A DNA stretch of 64,000 nucleotides from NCBI GenBank assembly GCA_019633425.1, contig WSUB01000141.1, positions 43,540 through 107,539 of the forward strand, read 5' to 3'. The translations under genes were made by a program, and so were the position numbers. A model generated the notes under the pieces. The model worked only from the letters and a program-made list of their open reading frames with translations. It made no database searches and was not told the origin of the DNA. Shown piece after piece: positions 1-11,319 of the stretch (position 1 is its first letter; every line of letters begins with the position of its first letter). The stretch comes from Tulasnella sp. 424. Its lineage: Eukaryota > Basidiomycota > Agaricomycetes > Cantharellales > Tulasnellaceae.

Positions 1-27
1 CCAAGTTTTCGACCAAAGTCCCGGCCA

Positions 28-1658
28 ATGTTCAGAGCAGCAATCAGGCTCAACTTCCGAGTGCGCTCGTCAAGGCCACCTATTCGACTGGCTTCGACTG
101 CAAGTAAACCTCCAGCTCAATCCCAAAACCTAGATGTGGTCCAACAACTCGAAAAGGATGCATCGCGAATCCTAACTGTTGTACGACGGAGGGTCGAGGA
201 GCGGGATACTCTGCTTAAAGAAGATGTACGCTCAGATATATTCGATTATTATGGTTGACATCTTAAACTTTGTTCCTGCATAGGCTGACTCGCAGGGAAG
301 TTCCGCCGCCCATATCCAGCGTGCCAAGACTCTAAAGGAATTGGAGCCCCTTCACCAAGCCTGGACGCGCTGGACTGAAGCTAGAAACGTGAGTTAAGCT
401 TATTTAATCTGCACTGACTCACTTTGATGAACGAAGCTCAGTCCTTTAGCGAAACAACAACCCTCCTCGACGACCCAGACCCCGACATTCGAGTGCTTGC
501 GGCTGAAGAACGTGCATCGTTGACCGAGGTCCTCTCCGAACACGTCAAAACCGTATTTCCGTCACTATTAGTACCCCCATCGACAACGAAGCACTTCTCA
601 GCTATCGTTGAATTGAAAAGCGGAGTCGGAGGGGACGAAGCTGCGTTGTTCGTCGCGGACGTGCTTAAGATGTATATGCGATTGGCTTCAGCGAGAGGAT
701 TCCGGGTGGAGACTGTGTCTATCAGTCAGTTGGAAGGAAGCAAAGGGAGCGGAGGAGGGATCAAAGAAGCGATCATCGAAGTGCAAGGAGAAGGATCCTA
801 CGACGTGTTCCGCTGGGAGAGTGGCGTCCATCGCGTTCAACGAGTCCCCGCCACGGAATCCCAAGGTCGAGTCCACACGAGTACAATCACCGTTATGGTG
901 AGTCGGATTTCAAGAGTTATTCTCTTCCAGGGTGAACTGACATCTCGATAACAGGTTCTTCCAACATCCGACGCACCGGAAGAGACGGAAGCAGACTTCA
1001 AAATCGACGAGAAAGACGTCAAGATCGAAGTCATGCGAGCACGAGGAGCTGGCGGACAGGTAAAGAATTAAGACTCAACCTCTATCAGATGGCACTGAAA
1101 TCCTAACTTTTCACGTAGCATGTCAACAGGACGGAATCTGCCGTTCGTTTGACCCATATTCCAACTGGTATCAGTGTTTCGATGCAAGACAGCCGAAGCC
1201 AACACTCGGTACGAACTTCCCATCTGACCATTTTTCCCAGCGGGGTTTTTCAATCTAATTGTTCATGTTGGGGGGGCTCGTTCGCAGAATCGAGCAAAGG
1301 CATGGCAAATCCTTCGCGCTCGCTTACTTGACCGCAAACTCCAAGAAGAGCAAACGGAAAGACGAGATAATCGACGAAGCATCATCAAAGGCGCCGATCG
1401 AAGCGAGAAGATTCGGACCTACAATTTCCCTCAGGTAAGGGCAATTCGCTCTCAACTGTCGCGAAAAAGTGGAGAGTTGCGTTACGGGGAGCTGACCAAA
1501 AGTTCCCCCATCTTCAGAACCGCGTGACGGATCACCGTATAGGGCTCACAATCCCCAACTTGGATTCAGTTATGGAGGGCGAGGAACTGGAGTACGTGAT
1601 AGATGAGCTTCAGAAGGATCATGAAGAGTCCGTGATGGCGGATTTGCTCAATGAGTGA
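28..1658 (+). CDS. MRF1: Mitochondrial peptide chain release factor 1
   Basis: Class I release factor that reads stop codons on mitochondrial ribosomes and triggers peptidyl-tRNA hydrolysis. Exons 28-225, 284-388, 442-897, 955-1059, 1119-1208, 1288-1434 and 1518-1658 join in phase to 413 aa, close to the size I recall for yeast Mrf1. The N-terminus ([16 protein letters not shown]) is Arg-rich with no acidic residue, as in a mitochondrial presequence. The stop-codon-recognition tripeptide PAT is at about residues 237-239. The catalytic GGQ is at 286-288, in [15 protein letters not shown], and is split from HVN by an intron. The C-terminal part ([20 protein letters not shown]) matches the family end. 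Start chosen as the first ATG giving a presequence; the window begins only 27 bases upstream, so an earlier start cannot be excluded. All introns are GT-AG. Confidence 0.95.
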
Positions 1659-2004
1659 AACGACTTGTGAACGCGACCTGGCCTATTAGATCTACTCTTT
1701 CCTTATTCATATGCAGGTATATATTATTTTCTTCATGCATCTGAAGTGTTTCCGACGAATGATGATCCGCCCGATAAGCTTTGGGCGAAGTGAGTAACTT
1801 GAAGAGCTTGTGGCTGTGCCAGCCTCACCGTGACCGCATCAGCTAGACAGATCACCGTTGTACAAACGACAAGCTTTGCTGCACTCGTGCAATGACAGTC
1901 TCTTCTCCCTTAATACAGCCTCTAATACCAAATCAACTTCATCTCATTCTCCAACGTTTTTGATTCCAAAATTCCTTCCACTCCCCAGCCTATCCCTCCG
2001 CGTC
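1659..2004. other. Intergenic, no gene seen
   Basis: Probable 3' flank of the release factor gene and spacer before the TPR relic. I see no coherent ORF or repeat. Confidence 0.6.
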
Positions 2005-2270
2005 ATGTCAGTTCCTCCGTCAGACCCATCCGAAGTGGGTGCGCTTTCACTCATGCATACGAATGTTACATGCAGGCGCTGAACATCTTCGCGAGTATCG
2101 GACACGACGCTGGTCGAGCGACCGCATTCCTCAGGCTCGGCGGAGAGGCTCACCAGGCGTGTTCCAAATAGCCTCAAGGCAATTAATTGCTACATGCGCG
2201 CATTGGACATTTTCACGATCATCTGTAATGACTCTGCCCGAGCTAATGCTTTGGCTAAGCTCGGGTGATT
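2005..2270 (+). pseudogene. Relic of a TPR protein
   Basis: From about 2068 the plus strand reads YMQALNIFASIGHDAGRATA, then a leucine/glycine-rich turn (RLGGEAHQ) and an in-frame stop at about 2169. A second block from about 2189 reads YMRALDIF, then SARANALAKLG, then a stop at about 2267. Both match the consensus of the 40-residue TPRs in the kinase-TPR genes at 45-61 kb (ALxIY/FxxIGDxxGRAxALxxLGxxHR). An ATG at 2005 (MSVPPSDPSEVG) could be the old start. Two repeats, each ended by a stop and with no continuous frame, indicate a dead fragment, in the opposite orientation to the kinase-TPR array. An unknown intron could in principle rescue part of it. Confidence 0.55.
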
Positions 2271-3360
2271 GGAACTCCTTCAGGGTAGGCAAATAGCTGT
2301 ACACTCGTTAGACGATCAGCCTTCCGTTTCTTTCCGTCCAAATTGGCGGAATGTTTGGCCTATCTCGCACTCTGGAAAGTAACCGAAAACGTTTAACTTG
2401 TGACAACCACCTAAATACTTGAGCAAGGCACAGCCTACGGCTGTACAGCACATTGCTCACCGACTCGCCGCAGTGGCATACCCCTTCTGGTTAAGAGGTA
2501 TTGGTGGTAGATAGAAGAAAGACGTACAGTGCAAAGAATGAAAAACTGCTAGCTGGTATGCGGATCGTGGTAAAGGATAATGAAACTCAGAGGAGAGATA
2601 AGCGATCCGTGAAGATTCTACGAAGTCAGTCAGATCAGTTCGCAGAAGGGTAGGTTGGCACGTCGACCTGGCGCCAAGATGACTTAACCGTGAGGTGATA
2701 GTAAGCAATCCTATGACGAAATCCCAGTGAGCTAACTGGAAAACTTGCTCCCGGGGCGGGACGGGGACAGGTCTCAGGCTGAATGGCCAGTACGATTGAT
2801 AGTTCGGCAATGCTTATTGACTCCGATTTGGACTTCTTCCTCCCAGCCGTGTCATAATACAAGCAAAGTCGAAAGATGCGACGACGTTGGCACATATGAA
2901 ATCATTTTCATTTCTGTGTAATTTTGTTTCTCTGTAAACTTGCCCGTACCTCAACGTCACGCCAGTACTTAATGTCTCCGTTCTTTTGGCCATTTTTCCA
3001 TCCGTTCGGTCTCCTCATTCCTTTTATTCTAGTGACCCTTTCCCTGATCAAGGTACGCCCCTTTAACTGCCTCACAATGACTCGTCTGTGCGTAGTGTTC
3101 TATTCTGACCGATGCTTGTACATGTCTAATGACATAATGGGTCGATTTCCCTGTAGCTCAGTATTCTATTCTGACGAGCACCCTAAAATTGGATCAAGTT
3201 AATTGTGATTTTGTTCGTGATGCATCGAGAGGTCGCGCAGCACCTTCTTGCGAGTGTAGGGTCTGGTTCCGCCTACCTAATGCAGGGGAGGCGGCTATGA
3301 GAAGGACGTTCCCAGGGTTGGGCTCAAGGTATCTCTGTCAAGAACGACTCATACTTGCCG
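2271..3360. other. Intergenic, no gene supported
   Basis: Short ORFs on both strands lack recognisable composition or motifs. The phrase TTCTATTCTGAC occurs twice (about 3100 and 3165), suggesting a small local repeat. Probably holds the promoter of the F-box-like gene starting at 3361. Confidence 0.5.
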
Positions 3361-5638
3361 ATGTCGATCCACTCTCTCCCTCTAGAAATAACTCTGAAAA
3401 TACTATGTTACTTATCTATCCAATCCATCTGCTCAATCGAAGCTACATCAACATCCTTCCGGGATCTCATATCCACAAACCGAGATGCCGTCTATCGGGC
3501 CGCAGCCCTCCTCCACGGGTTTGTGGAGGATGACTTGTTCAGCGGATGCAACAGTACGGCAAGTCACCGCGATCACCTGCAAGATGCGTTGAAGCGCCCA
3601 TACATCAGTGACTGGCTTAGAGGTGTTAGTGACTGGAAGGAATTTTGTGAGTCGGCCGCACCGCTGGTTGCTTCACTACATCATACTGGAAAACAAGTTT
3701 GCCAACCGATGGTCATAAATATTCAGGCAAGAAGCACTTTACTCTCGAACAAGCATGGCAAGGCGCTGGCCCCGGTCTGCATCCTGATCGAGTGCAAACG
3801 AAAAGTATGCATGAGTCCAACATGCCAACCGTCTCAAATTTCAAGGTGGACGAGGTCGAACGTACGGTCATTGCCACGACACCCAGGGGGCAACTTTTAG
3901 TATTAAGCATCAATACGCAGGAATGTCTTTGGTCTCTTCCAAGGGTACGAGCCCTCCCTTTTTCCCCGCGCTCTCTGACCGTTATTGTCATGCTGACGAC
4001 TTCCTCTTGTTCTCAAATTTCTTCTTGACTAAATCCACCAAAACAACCAGAGATACTTCGACCCAGGAGAATCCGTCAGTCTAGAGGCGAGTGGTGGGTT
4101 CGTTGTTATGTTTTGTGAGGACAGGAACGTTCTCGACATTTGGAGGCGGTCGGCCGATTGTTTCAACCCCTCGACGTATCTGCCGTGCTCGCCTTCGCCT
4201 CAACAAATCCAAGCGTCTCCTGAACCTGTTCCCTCATTCCCACCAAATTATCCACCTCTGGAACGAAGTACCGGTCGGCCCTTTCCATCTGTCGATCCTA
4301 CCGACGACCACGGTGAACCGGGTGCAAGGGAAGGGGTGCCTCGACGGGGCGCTTATCTCCCTTTTACCCAACTCGAATACAATGAAAGCATCCATAAAGT
4401 CCGGGTCTGCTACCCTTACATGGCTGTTTCAGTCCACAGTGCAAATGGGTTGCACTTTCACCAAGTAGACGTCTGGGAGATTCCCCCGATGGCCCGACGA
4501 AGGACGGTACGATTGGAGCCACCGGCATGGGAGGGTGGCCTGCGCACGCTGTCGGATATGGAACAATACGTGGTTGATCTTGCCGTGGGGGATGGGCATC
4601 TGTACGTCTGCTGGAATACTTGCATAGCTTTATACGCGTGGGGTACAGCAGAAAACCCGAACGACATCGGGCATGCGGTGCATATCGATCCGATCTGGAG
4701 GTTTAGCATCCTGGAACTTCATGCAGGGAATGTTCCTTGCTTTTTTTATCAGCTACCCGACGATTCCGGTGGCAACGACGACACGTCAGAGTTGGAACAG
4801 CACATCCAAGTAACTGCGGTCGTTGCCGAAGCACGCGATCCCAATCAAGTCAGAGAAAGCTTATTCCCGATGGGCCCTTCCGATATGGTAAGCACGGCTA
4901 CGTCGAAATTGCGAAGAAAACAGTGGTGAAACATGATAAATCCAGTTACTATCAGATACCTTCGATGAATTCAGAGCATGCCCCAGAGGAATGGATCTCG
5001 CTGCAATCACTCTCGATGGTTGGATCGTGTACCTTCCCAACCCTCTTTCCACCTCAAACATGCCTCCACGGCCTCCATATTTTCGACTTTATCCCAGTGT
5101 CACCGGCGAGCCTCCGGGTCCGCCGGTGACCTTGCTTCCCACTTTGGCTTTTGATGGGAGGCGAATTCTTTGTATAAGGGTGAGTCTCAAAAGGGCCGAC
5201 GCCTCTAACGAAGCTTGACTATAATTTTTTGACCATTAGAAAGGGCAGATGTTCTGCATCCCGGTGGTAGATCGAATCCATCCCGCAAGGGGACCGGCTG
5301 ATTCGTCTGACAGCGTTTCTGGGCCGATGGCACCTACGCTTACAAAACGTTTCTTCCATTTTACAAACTTCCAAGGTCCGAGAACCCGTTGCGGGGCCTT
5401 GGAAGTATTTGAGACCGGTTTCTGCTTTGCCAGGAGAGAAGAAATCGGTGAGGGGCTTGTCAAGCGCTGGACGCGTGCTTATATTAAGCCTGCCGCTTAC
5501 GTATCGCCCCCCATGTCCTAAACTGCAGGGTACCTTGTTAGTCAGCGTTGTCTGTCGTATATGGATTTTGCGGACCCCGAGCAAATCGCTTTGCCCGCAC
5601 CCTCAGGCTCGACCCCCACTCCAGGCTTTGATATGTGA
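3361..5638 (+). CDS. F-box-like protein, 630 aa
   Basis: Exons 3361-3646, 3727-3944, 4051-4887, 4946-5179, 5240-5447 and 5529-5638 join in phase. Residues 5-40 (LPLEITLKILCYLSIQSICS, then ATSTSFRDLI) fit an F-box, the Skp1-binding motif of SCF ubiquitin ligases. WKEFCKKHFTLEQAW follows at about 92-106, a linker common in fungal F-box proteins. The rest (ERTVIATTPRGQLLVLS, CFEDRN-type and DLAVGDGHLYVCW strands) looks like a beta-rich, propeller-like region that could bind substrate; this is inference. The last intron (5448-5528) contains an in-frame stop, so an unspliced reading would end at 5521. It is supported by the diverged copy at 6.5 kb, which has GT...TGCAG at the same place. The end (SYMDFADPEQIALPAPSGS) is conserved in that copy. 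Confidence 0.75.
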
Positions 5639-5765
5639 TTTCGCGGACAGACTTGCGACCAACACTCATTTTTCTGGGATCAGTCGATCGCTTTAAAAAC
5701 TTTGTACATTTGGGTTTGTTGAAGACGAATAAATGGGCGACTAGGTGTGAACAGAACCCCAGAAT
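5376..5765 (+). repeat. Direct repeat copy 1 (3' end of the F-box-like gene)
   Basis: Covers the end of exon 5, the last intron, exon 6 and about 125 bp of 3' flank of the F-box-like gene. It is clearly similar to 6525-6890: shared phrases include GAAGTATTTGAGACCGGTTT, GCTTTGCCCGCACCCTCAGG and GGGATCAGTCGAT. Spacing between copies is about 1.1 kb. Confidence 0.85.
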
Positions 5766-6524
5766 GCGCGGTCAGAGGTTGCGTCCAAAGTAGGATGAAA
5801 AGGACCCAAATTTGGACGTTAGGCTGTCCAGGACGAAAGGGGTCTCGCATACAGCGGTCGGATCAGCTGGTAGAACGGTCTGGGTCTTGCCCGCAGAGAG
5901 GTCGGATCATGAGGACGGAAGACCCCTTCGGAGTCTTGACTAGTCCAGGGGAGACCAAGGCTCGGAGCAGCGCAGCTATGAGGTACAGATAAAATGTACA
6001 AAAACACTACAAATGAATAGATGAACAAAGCGGCTGAGAGACAAATGGCTATCGTTCGCATTCCGCTAACCACGGCGCCGCGAGAAGGATGGTGCGTGAA
6101 GTAATCGGGCCGCCGTCATCCTCCTCAATCTCCGTGTACACCGAATCGACATACATGTCTTCGGAATTATCTTCGGTACAGAACTCACTAAGACGCTTGG
6201 GATTCTTCTTCACGCGCGACTTGTATTCTACAGCTGTCTCCGATTCATCGGCCCCCCGGCACGGATAATTCTATCCAGCAACCCCCCGTTTGCCAGCAAC
6301 CCACAGCAACCCCCTCGGAAATGACCTCTTCCGAACAACCCCCAAGGGTGTCAGGGTCCTTACCTCTAGGATCGTCACCTCACGCGACTTGATCCCGTTG
6401 TCGCCGCCAGGGACCTTATACGGTCCCAGACGTAGACAGTATTACACGATTCCTAAAACACAATTGGTCGGTCAGCCTACTAAGATTTTTCAATCTCAAT
6501 TTTTGGTTCGGCCCTTACCTCTCT
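5639..6524. other. Intergenic between duplicated 3' ends
   Basis: Starts with the duplicated 3' flank of the F-box-like gene. Around 6120-6260 the minus strand is rich in acidic codons, but I find no complete gene. An old internal exon of the second copy could lie at 6290-6524, but the frames are broken. Confidence 0.4.
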
Positions 6525-6964
6525 TAGTCCGGGAACCTGTTGCGGGGTCCTGGAAGTATTTGAGACCGGTTTCTGGACAGCAAGAATTGGTAAGGGGGTC
6601 GGTCGCTTACGAATCCCATGCCCTAAATTGCAGGGATCTTTATTAATCAGGGTTGGCTGTCGTATGTGGATTTCGCAGACTTCGAGCCAATCGCTTTGCC
6701 CGCACCCTCAGGCTCGACGTCCATTCCAGACCTTGATCGTGGTTTTCCGAGTACATACAATATGAGTAGGACTGGACAGCCTTGCGACCAAGGCCTTTTT
6801 TCTTTTTGGGATCAGTCGATTGCTTTATGTAAAAACTTTCTACATCGGGATTCATTGAAGCCGAATAAAAGGGCGACCAGGTGGGAATGTTTAGGTCGGC
6901 CAGCGAAGGCGGAGATTAATGTATCATCCGAAAATCATCAACGAAATCCGGAAAGGGAGTCCTG
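6525..6964 (+). pseudogene. Duplicated 3' fragment of the F-box-like gene
   Basis: Truncated copy of the last two exons of the gene at 3361-5638. Exon 5-like sequence runs to about 6589, followed by a shortened intron 6590-6633 (44 nt against 81 nt in the parent), then a frame reading INQGWLSYVDFADFEPIALP. The parental stop is lost: where the parent ends after PGFDM, this copy reads on through the former 3' flank (FPSTYNMSRTGQPCDQGLF) to a stop at 6963-6965. No F-box or upstream exons are seen, so it is most likely a pseudogene, but the open extension could be expressed as part of a chimera. Confidence 0.7.
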
Positions 6965-6965
6965 A

Positions 6966-7252
6966 TAGAAAAGTGGAAACCTATAATTAGAGCGGAAAGT
7001 CTCCGGGGATACTTTAAGCTTTATCGGTCGCCGTGTGGTCTCACGGGAAGGGTTCGACGATCAGCGATGACACAGCTCCGATAACGCAATCAACGGATGT
7101 ACGATATACAGTGGATGGCAGAGGAAAACAGTAGGGGAGACAGAGAAACGAGTTATAGTGAGTGTACAATAAATTGAGGGCTTGGCAGAACGTTGGGGCG
7201 TGGTAGGGGCGCGGCGATCGACGTGTGTTTGTGCGTGCTTCTAGATTGGGCA
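6966..7252. other. Short intergenic spacer
   Basis: Between the pseudogene on the plus strand and the convergent sphingolipid gene on the minus strand. No feature seen beyond a probable 3' UTR. Confidence 0.5.
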
Positions 7253-7779
7253 TCATTTGTTAGATGAAGTGGCTTGACGCAGGATGAAAGTTAGAGCCTC
7301 TGCTTGAGCGCCCTCGTCTCCCAGGATGTAGTACTTGGTTCTTGTGTACATGGATTGCATCTGGGCAGGGAGGTAATAGTATACGCTCCAGGTGAAAAAG
7401 ACTGCCAGTAGTGCGAACACCGTACCTAGGGAAAAAGGGGGCAGGCCGCCGATCGAACTGTCTTCACACGACACAGTCAATAGAACGAATACTCACATAC
7501 GAGGAGTTTCTCCCATGGCTCTAATACGATCAAGATGAAAGTCGACTCGAACCAAAGCCGTTTCCTCCAAATCCACTGCTCTAACCTTCCCGCCGGCGCT
7601 CGGTGGGCGATGTCTCCCCAGTGCGGCGGGTTAGTTCGCAGAGGTTTTGTCGCGTACGAAGGGTCCCATTCTGTCGTATACAAGTCCATCGCTATCGTCT
7701 CCTTTGGCATTCGCGCTTGATAAAAGACTTTTCCACTGGTTTGTGGTGTCAGGGGCTTTCTAGCTTGATGGGAGATCAT
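7253..7779 (-). CDS. Small subunit of serine palmitoyltransferase (ssSPT-like)
   Basis: Exons 7497-7779 and 7253-7425 join in phase (donor GTGAGT, acceptor CCCTAG) to 151 aa. The core matches animal SPTSSA-type small subunits: WIWRKRLWFESTFILIVLEPWEKL, with the hallmark LEPWE at about residues 86-90, then a second membrane span (VFALLAVFFTWSVYYYLP) and a PxxMQxMYxRxxYY segment. In the known family this ER-membrane peptide activates the first enzyme of sphingolipid synthesis (serine plus palmitoyl-CoA to 3-ketosphinganine). Known small subunits are roughly 70-80 aa, so the N-terminal extension of about 70 residues is unusual; it contains MPKETIAMDLYTTEWDPSY. The start is the first ATG in frame (7779). 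A start at the internal MPKET or MDLYT is possible. Confidence 0.8.
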
Positions 7780-8378
7780 GAGCACGTAAAAGAAAGTGGA
7801 GAGAGAAGAGGGAGAAGTGAGAGGAAAGCAATAAAAAAGGAGTCAGCTTCGACGAGCTGCCGGTGGCTTATATATACTGGAGAAGGGACGGTGAAGGGGT
7901 GAGGGAAGTCCGCGGCAGAGAGGCGAAACAGAAGGCGCGTGCTGAGTGTTCGGCATTTGTCAGCCGCCCGGACTCCAGCTCGGCTGTAATCGGCATCTCG
8001 ATGTCATCGCCGTTACCATAAACCTCCACTCTGAGACCATGGAGAAAATCCTCGTCTTATACTCGGGGATTTATTTTATGATATGAAAATAGCCAGAAAT
8101 ATTCCAAGAAATCACAATAAATCAAGTCCCCGTCAACGGCCACCTCGGGAATCCGAATTGGGAGGAACACGGAGAAGTTGAAGCCGAAATGCGAGGCCGC
8201 TCCACCTCCACCCCCGCATGACGTCTAAAGTATTACCAAAAACTCCTCAACATATATATATCCAAAAAAGAGCCACTAAATGAAGCGGACAAATCCTTCA
8301 AGCTAATTCTCCTTCAGCAATTATACCTACAAAAGTCAACGAGGAAGCCGTGTCAACCCGGGCGCATTTCTCCCAAGG
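7780..8378. repeat. 3' flank of F-box A unit 1
   Basis: From about 7940 to 8378 the sequence recurs with divergence at 10880-11319, 14240-14665 and 17620-18034. Shared phrases are CTCCACTCTGAGACCATGGAGAAA, CGTCAACGGCCACCTCGG and AAGTCAACGAGGAAG. It is the 3' flank carried with each subfamily A gene. The proximal 160 bp is the promoter region of the SPT subunit gene. Confidence 0.75.
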
Positions 8379-10155
8379 TTAACAGAACTCACGTTCTTCG
8401 TCCTCGTCAATTTCAACATCCATATTGTTCAAAATCAAAGCTTGACACCACTCATGGTAAGGCTTCGTGGTGTCTCGTTCCGTTCCATGAACAAGTTTCA
8501 CCAACGCCTCCACCTTCCGCCAAGTCTTTGTTGAATCTTCCTCGGGGGTTTCCTCCGGTTCCAAGTATTCCGGTTCCTCCTGTCGTTCGTACTTGATCTC
8601 AAGTAGAGGGTGGTGACAAAGCACGCTCAAGAGCTCTGCCATATCCGGTACGTCTTGGTCTGACAGGAACGACGGCCCAACGTCCAGCAGTCGGAACCTC
8701 GACGAGTTGAACGACGGGTATGCTTGAGCCTGTGAATGTGAATGATGGTCCGTGGACCTTCTCCACGGGAGTACCAGAGGTCCATGGATCGGCTCGATGC
8801 GAATGCCGAGAACCTCGAGCTTTGGAAAGGTCGTGGCAAAGTCGATGAGTGCCGTCGCTTTTATTCCAACATCGAACGCAACGGGGCAAGGTAGAGGCTT
8901 GATGGCGAACCGCACCATTTTGGGGAATGACTTGCCTAGGGCCACGATGTCGTCGGGGTCCAAGTGGATGCCGCTGAAGGTGACAAGCTCCAGATTTTCC
9001 AGCTCCGATAGCTCCAGAAAGGGAGTAAGATCGTAAAAGCCTTCAGGCCACCAACCCGACGATCCGTCCAGGTAAAGTTTGAGGGAATGAAGTTGCTGTG
9101 CCTGCCGAACAATAGTCCCAGCGCGAGTGAGATAGTCGTCAAAGCTGAAAAAAATCAAATCGGTGGTAAATTCCTTCAACTCCTTCGGAAGTGCATGGTA
9201 GATAAGGTCCTGGACCGAATTGTGCAGAGCACGCTCGTGACCGATTTCCATTGGCATGTCCAAAACTCTGATGGCCTTTTGTTCTTGGAGTAACGACGCG
9301 AGATTTTGCAGGAGTTGGAGGGATGCTTTGTTCGTGTGGAACGCGAAAGTCTCCAAGCAGAGACCCTGGATGCCCGAGATGGTGCACAAGAACCGCGCGG
9401 TGATAGGGAGGAGATCGTCATCCTCTTGGTAGTTCAACACGATGTTCAGCGTTTTCATTGAGGAGTGGAGGAAGGGGAGAGCGTGTTGGAGGTTCAGGAC
9501 GTCGTGAAAAGCTGTCCAATGAAGCTCTCGAATGTTCGGTAACAATGGGCCAAACCCAGCGGGTTTGAGAGCGAGCAGGGTGACTGAGAGGTCGCACGCG
9601 AAACCACTCGAAGCGACACCCTCTACCTCATCTGAATCGCTGTCGTCGTAACGGAGACAGCGAACCCGGCGACCGTAATACCGAAAACGCTCCCAATTCT
9701 GGGGCTCAAATTTCCCCGTGAACGCCTTGGATATGTGGAAAAGGATCGGCGGAGCGACTCTGTGGTCAGTCCCAGTAAGACCACAAAGGGGGGGGGGGGT
9801 AAAATACTCACCAGACCGTTACCATCATCTACGAGGGGGGAAAGAAGTCTCAAGAGCGGTAAGACAGAGTCGATATCCCTCCAGAGGCAGTCCAGTGCGA
9901 CGTCACACCAAAGGCGCGAGACCCGGGCGGCCACAGTCTGATCGTGCCTTTGGCAGGTTTGAAGAATGTTGCAAATGATCTCATGGACTGCTAGCATTCG
10001 ATGCATCTCCTGATATGTATCGATACCGACTGAGCGAGAGACTAATTCGTGGTGATACAGGCAAGTGTGGTTGGGGGGCGTTAACTTCGATGCCGGCTAT
10101 TGAGGAGGGCGTACTCGGACTCACCAGCATGTTGAACGTCGGGATCTTTGGCCAT
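8379..10155 (-). CDS. F-box/LRR-like protein A1
   Basis: Three exons, 10125-10155, 9812-10041 and 8379-9725, give 535 aa. Residues 25-75 (MHRMLAVHEIICNILQ, then VAARVSRLWCDVALDCLWRDIDS) form an F-box-like domain. Exon 3 opens with NWERFRYYGRRVRCLRYDDS and continues with leucine-rich segments (LENLELVTFSGIHLDPDDI, FPKLEVLGIRIEPI), then a common tail with LVHGTERDTTKPYHEWCQALI. Inferred role: substrate adaptor of an SCF ubiquitin ligase; no substrate is evident. The mini-exon 1 (MAKDPDVQHA) and the acceptor AATTAG are conserved in A2 and A3. The second intron holds a run of about 12 G. First of four tandem subfamily A copies; frame intact. Confidence 0.8.
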
Positions 10156-10560
10156 AATTCCACCCTCAGCGCGATACAAGAGCTTGGCTTGAAATTTGGG
10201 GTGAGTGAAGCGTGAAAAAACCTGAGCAAAGCGCGTCATTAATCCACAGGCTGAACAAAGAAAATAATTGAATTTGCTCTGGCAATAAGAAAAGCTCTCT
10301 CACAGTGGACACAAAAGGTTGTCCTCTCAGGTCTAAACGTAGCAGATAGGCTTTAAGAGAGGGAAGGGGAAAAGTTCACCAAGGGGGGGGGGGGAGAAGC
10401 TTGATCGCAATGCAGCGCGTGTGACGTGACGTGACGTAAGGTAACAGGCTTTCAGCCCAGGGATGATAATATAGGACCTCGCAGAGACCGAGAACCCGCG
10501 TTTTAGAGAGACCCAACTCATCAACCAGCCCGCGGGAGAGGCGCCAAGGAACTGGTCATT
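10156..10560 (-). promoter_or_regulatory. Upstream region of A1 with TGACGTGAC repeat
   Basis: About 270 bp upstream of the A1 ATG, 10421-10440 reads GTGACGTGACGTGACGTAAG, four overlapping TGACGT-like half sites. Equivalent repeats sit upstream of A3, A4, B1 and B2. TGACGT is the core of bZIP/CREB-type sites, so shared transcriptional control is plausible but inferred. A 12-13 base G run lies at about 10385. Confidence 0.5.
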
Positions 10561-11319
10561 AGTATTTGATACGAGAAAGATTTAGGCGCCTCAGGAAGAT
10601 AACTCAAGGAGGGATCCCGCCCGACGGAGCGGAGACCCCCGAGTTTCGAATGGTATGGACGTACGTAGCACCGCGATTCCCTCATCCGAGAAGCCCCGCT
10701 CCCAGACATGTGTCCTCCTCTCAAACTGAAACAAATCTCCCTTCCGGTAGTCTCCGCCGTAAATGTAGTAGAGAGGGAATGCTCCATCCAGAGGCACAGG
10801 AAGCCCTCTCCGGAGGGTTCCTGCGTACTCCCATTGACCATTCGAGGGTGAGGAAGTCCTCGGCAATAGACAAAACCCGGGGAGCACCTGTTGAGTGTTC
10901 GGCATTTGCTAGCAGCTCGGACTCAAGCTCGGCTGTGATCGGCATCTCGACCTCATCGCCGTTACCATCAACCTCCACTCTGCGAAAATCCTCGTCTTAT
11001 ACTCGGGCAATTATTATATCATTATTATATGGAACAACCAGAAATATTCCAAGAAATCACAAGAAATCAAGTCCCCGTCAACGGCCACCTCGGGAATCCG
11101 AACCGCGAAGAACACGGAGAAGTTGAAGCCGAAATGCGAGGCTGCCCCACCTCCACCCCCGCATGACGTCTAAAGTATTACCAAAAACTCCTCAACAAAT
11201 ATCTAAAAAAGAGCCACCAAATGAAGCGTACAATTCCTTCAAGCTACTTCTCCTTCAGCAATCATACCTAGAAAAGTCAACGAGGAAGGCGTGTAAATTC
11301 GGGCGCGTTTCTCGGAATG
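10561..11319. repeat. 3' flank of F-box A unit 2 with a decayed minus-strand ORF
   Basis: Homologous to 13940-14665 and 17330-18034, and partly to 7940-8378. On the minus strand one frame (10905 to 10591) reads PVPLDGAFPLYYIYGGDYRK then FERRTHVWERGFSDEGIAVL. Another (from 10978) begins MEVDGNGDEVEMPITAELES. In the third unit the same stretch is broken by stops. It may be a remnant of a small gene once carried in each unit; I do not recognise it. Confidence 0.5.

Noticed and set aside
8752..9293. Plus-strand ORFs inside F-box gene exons, repeated in several paralogues
   Set aside because: Their conservation only mirrors the sense-strand genes.
9788..9799. Long G runs (also near 10385 and 13315) as possible quadruplexes
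   Set aside because: Single homopolymer runs in introns or spacers, without the four spaced G tracts; they may also be sequencing-length errors.
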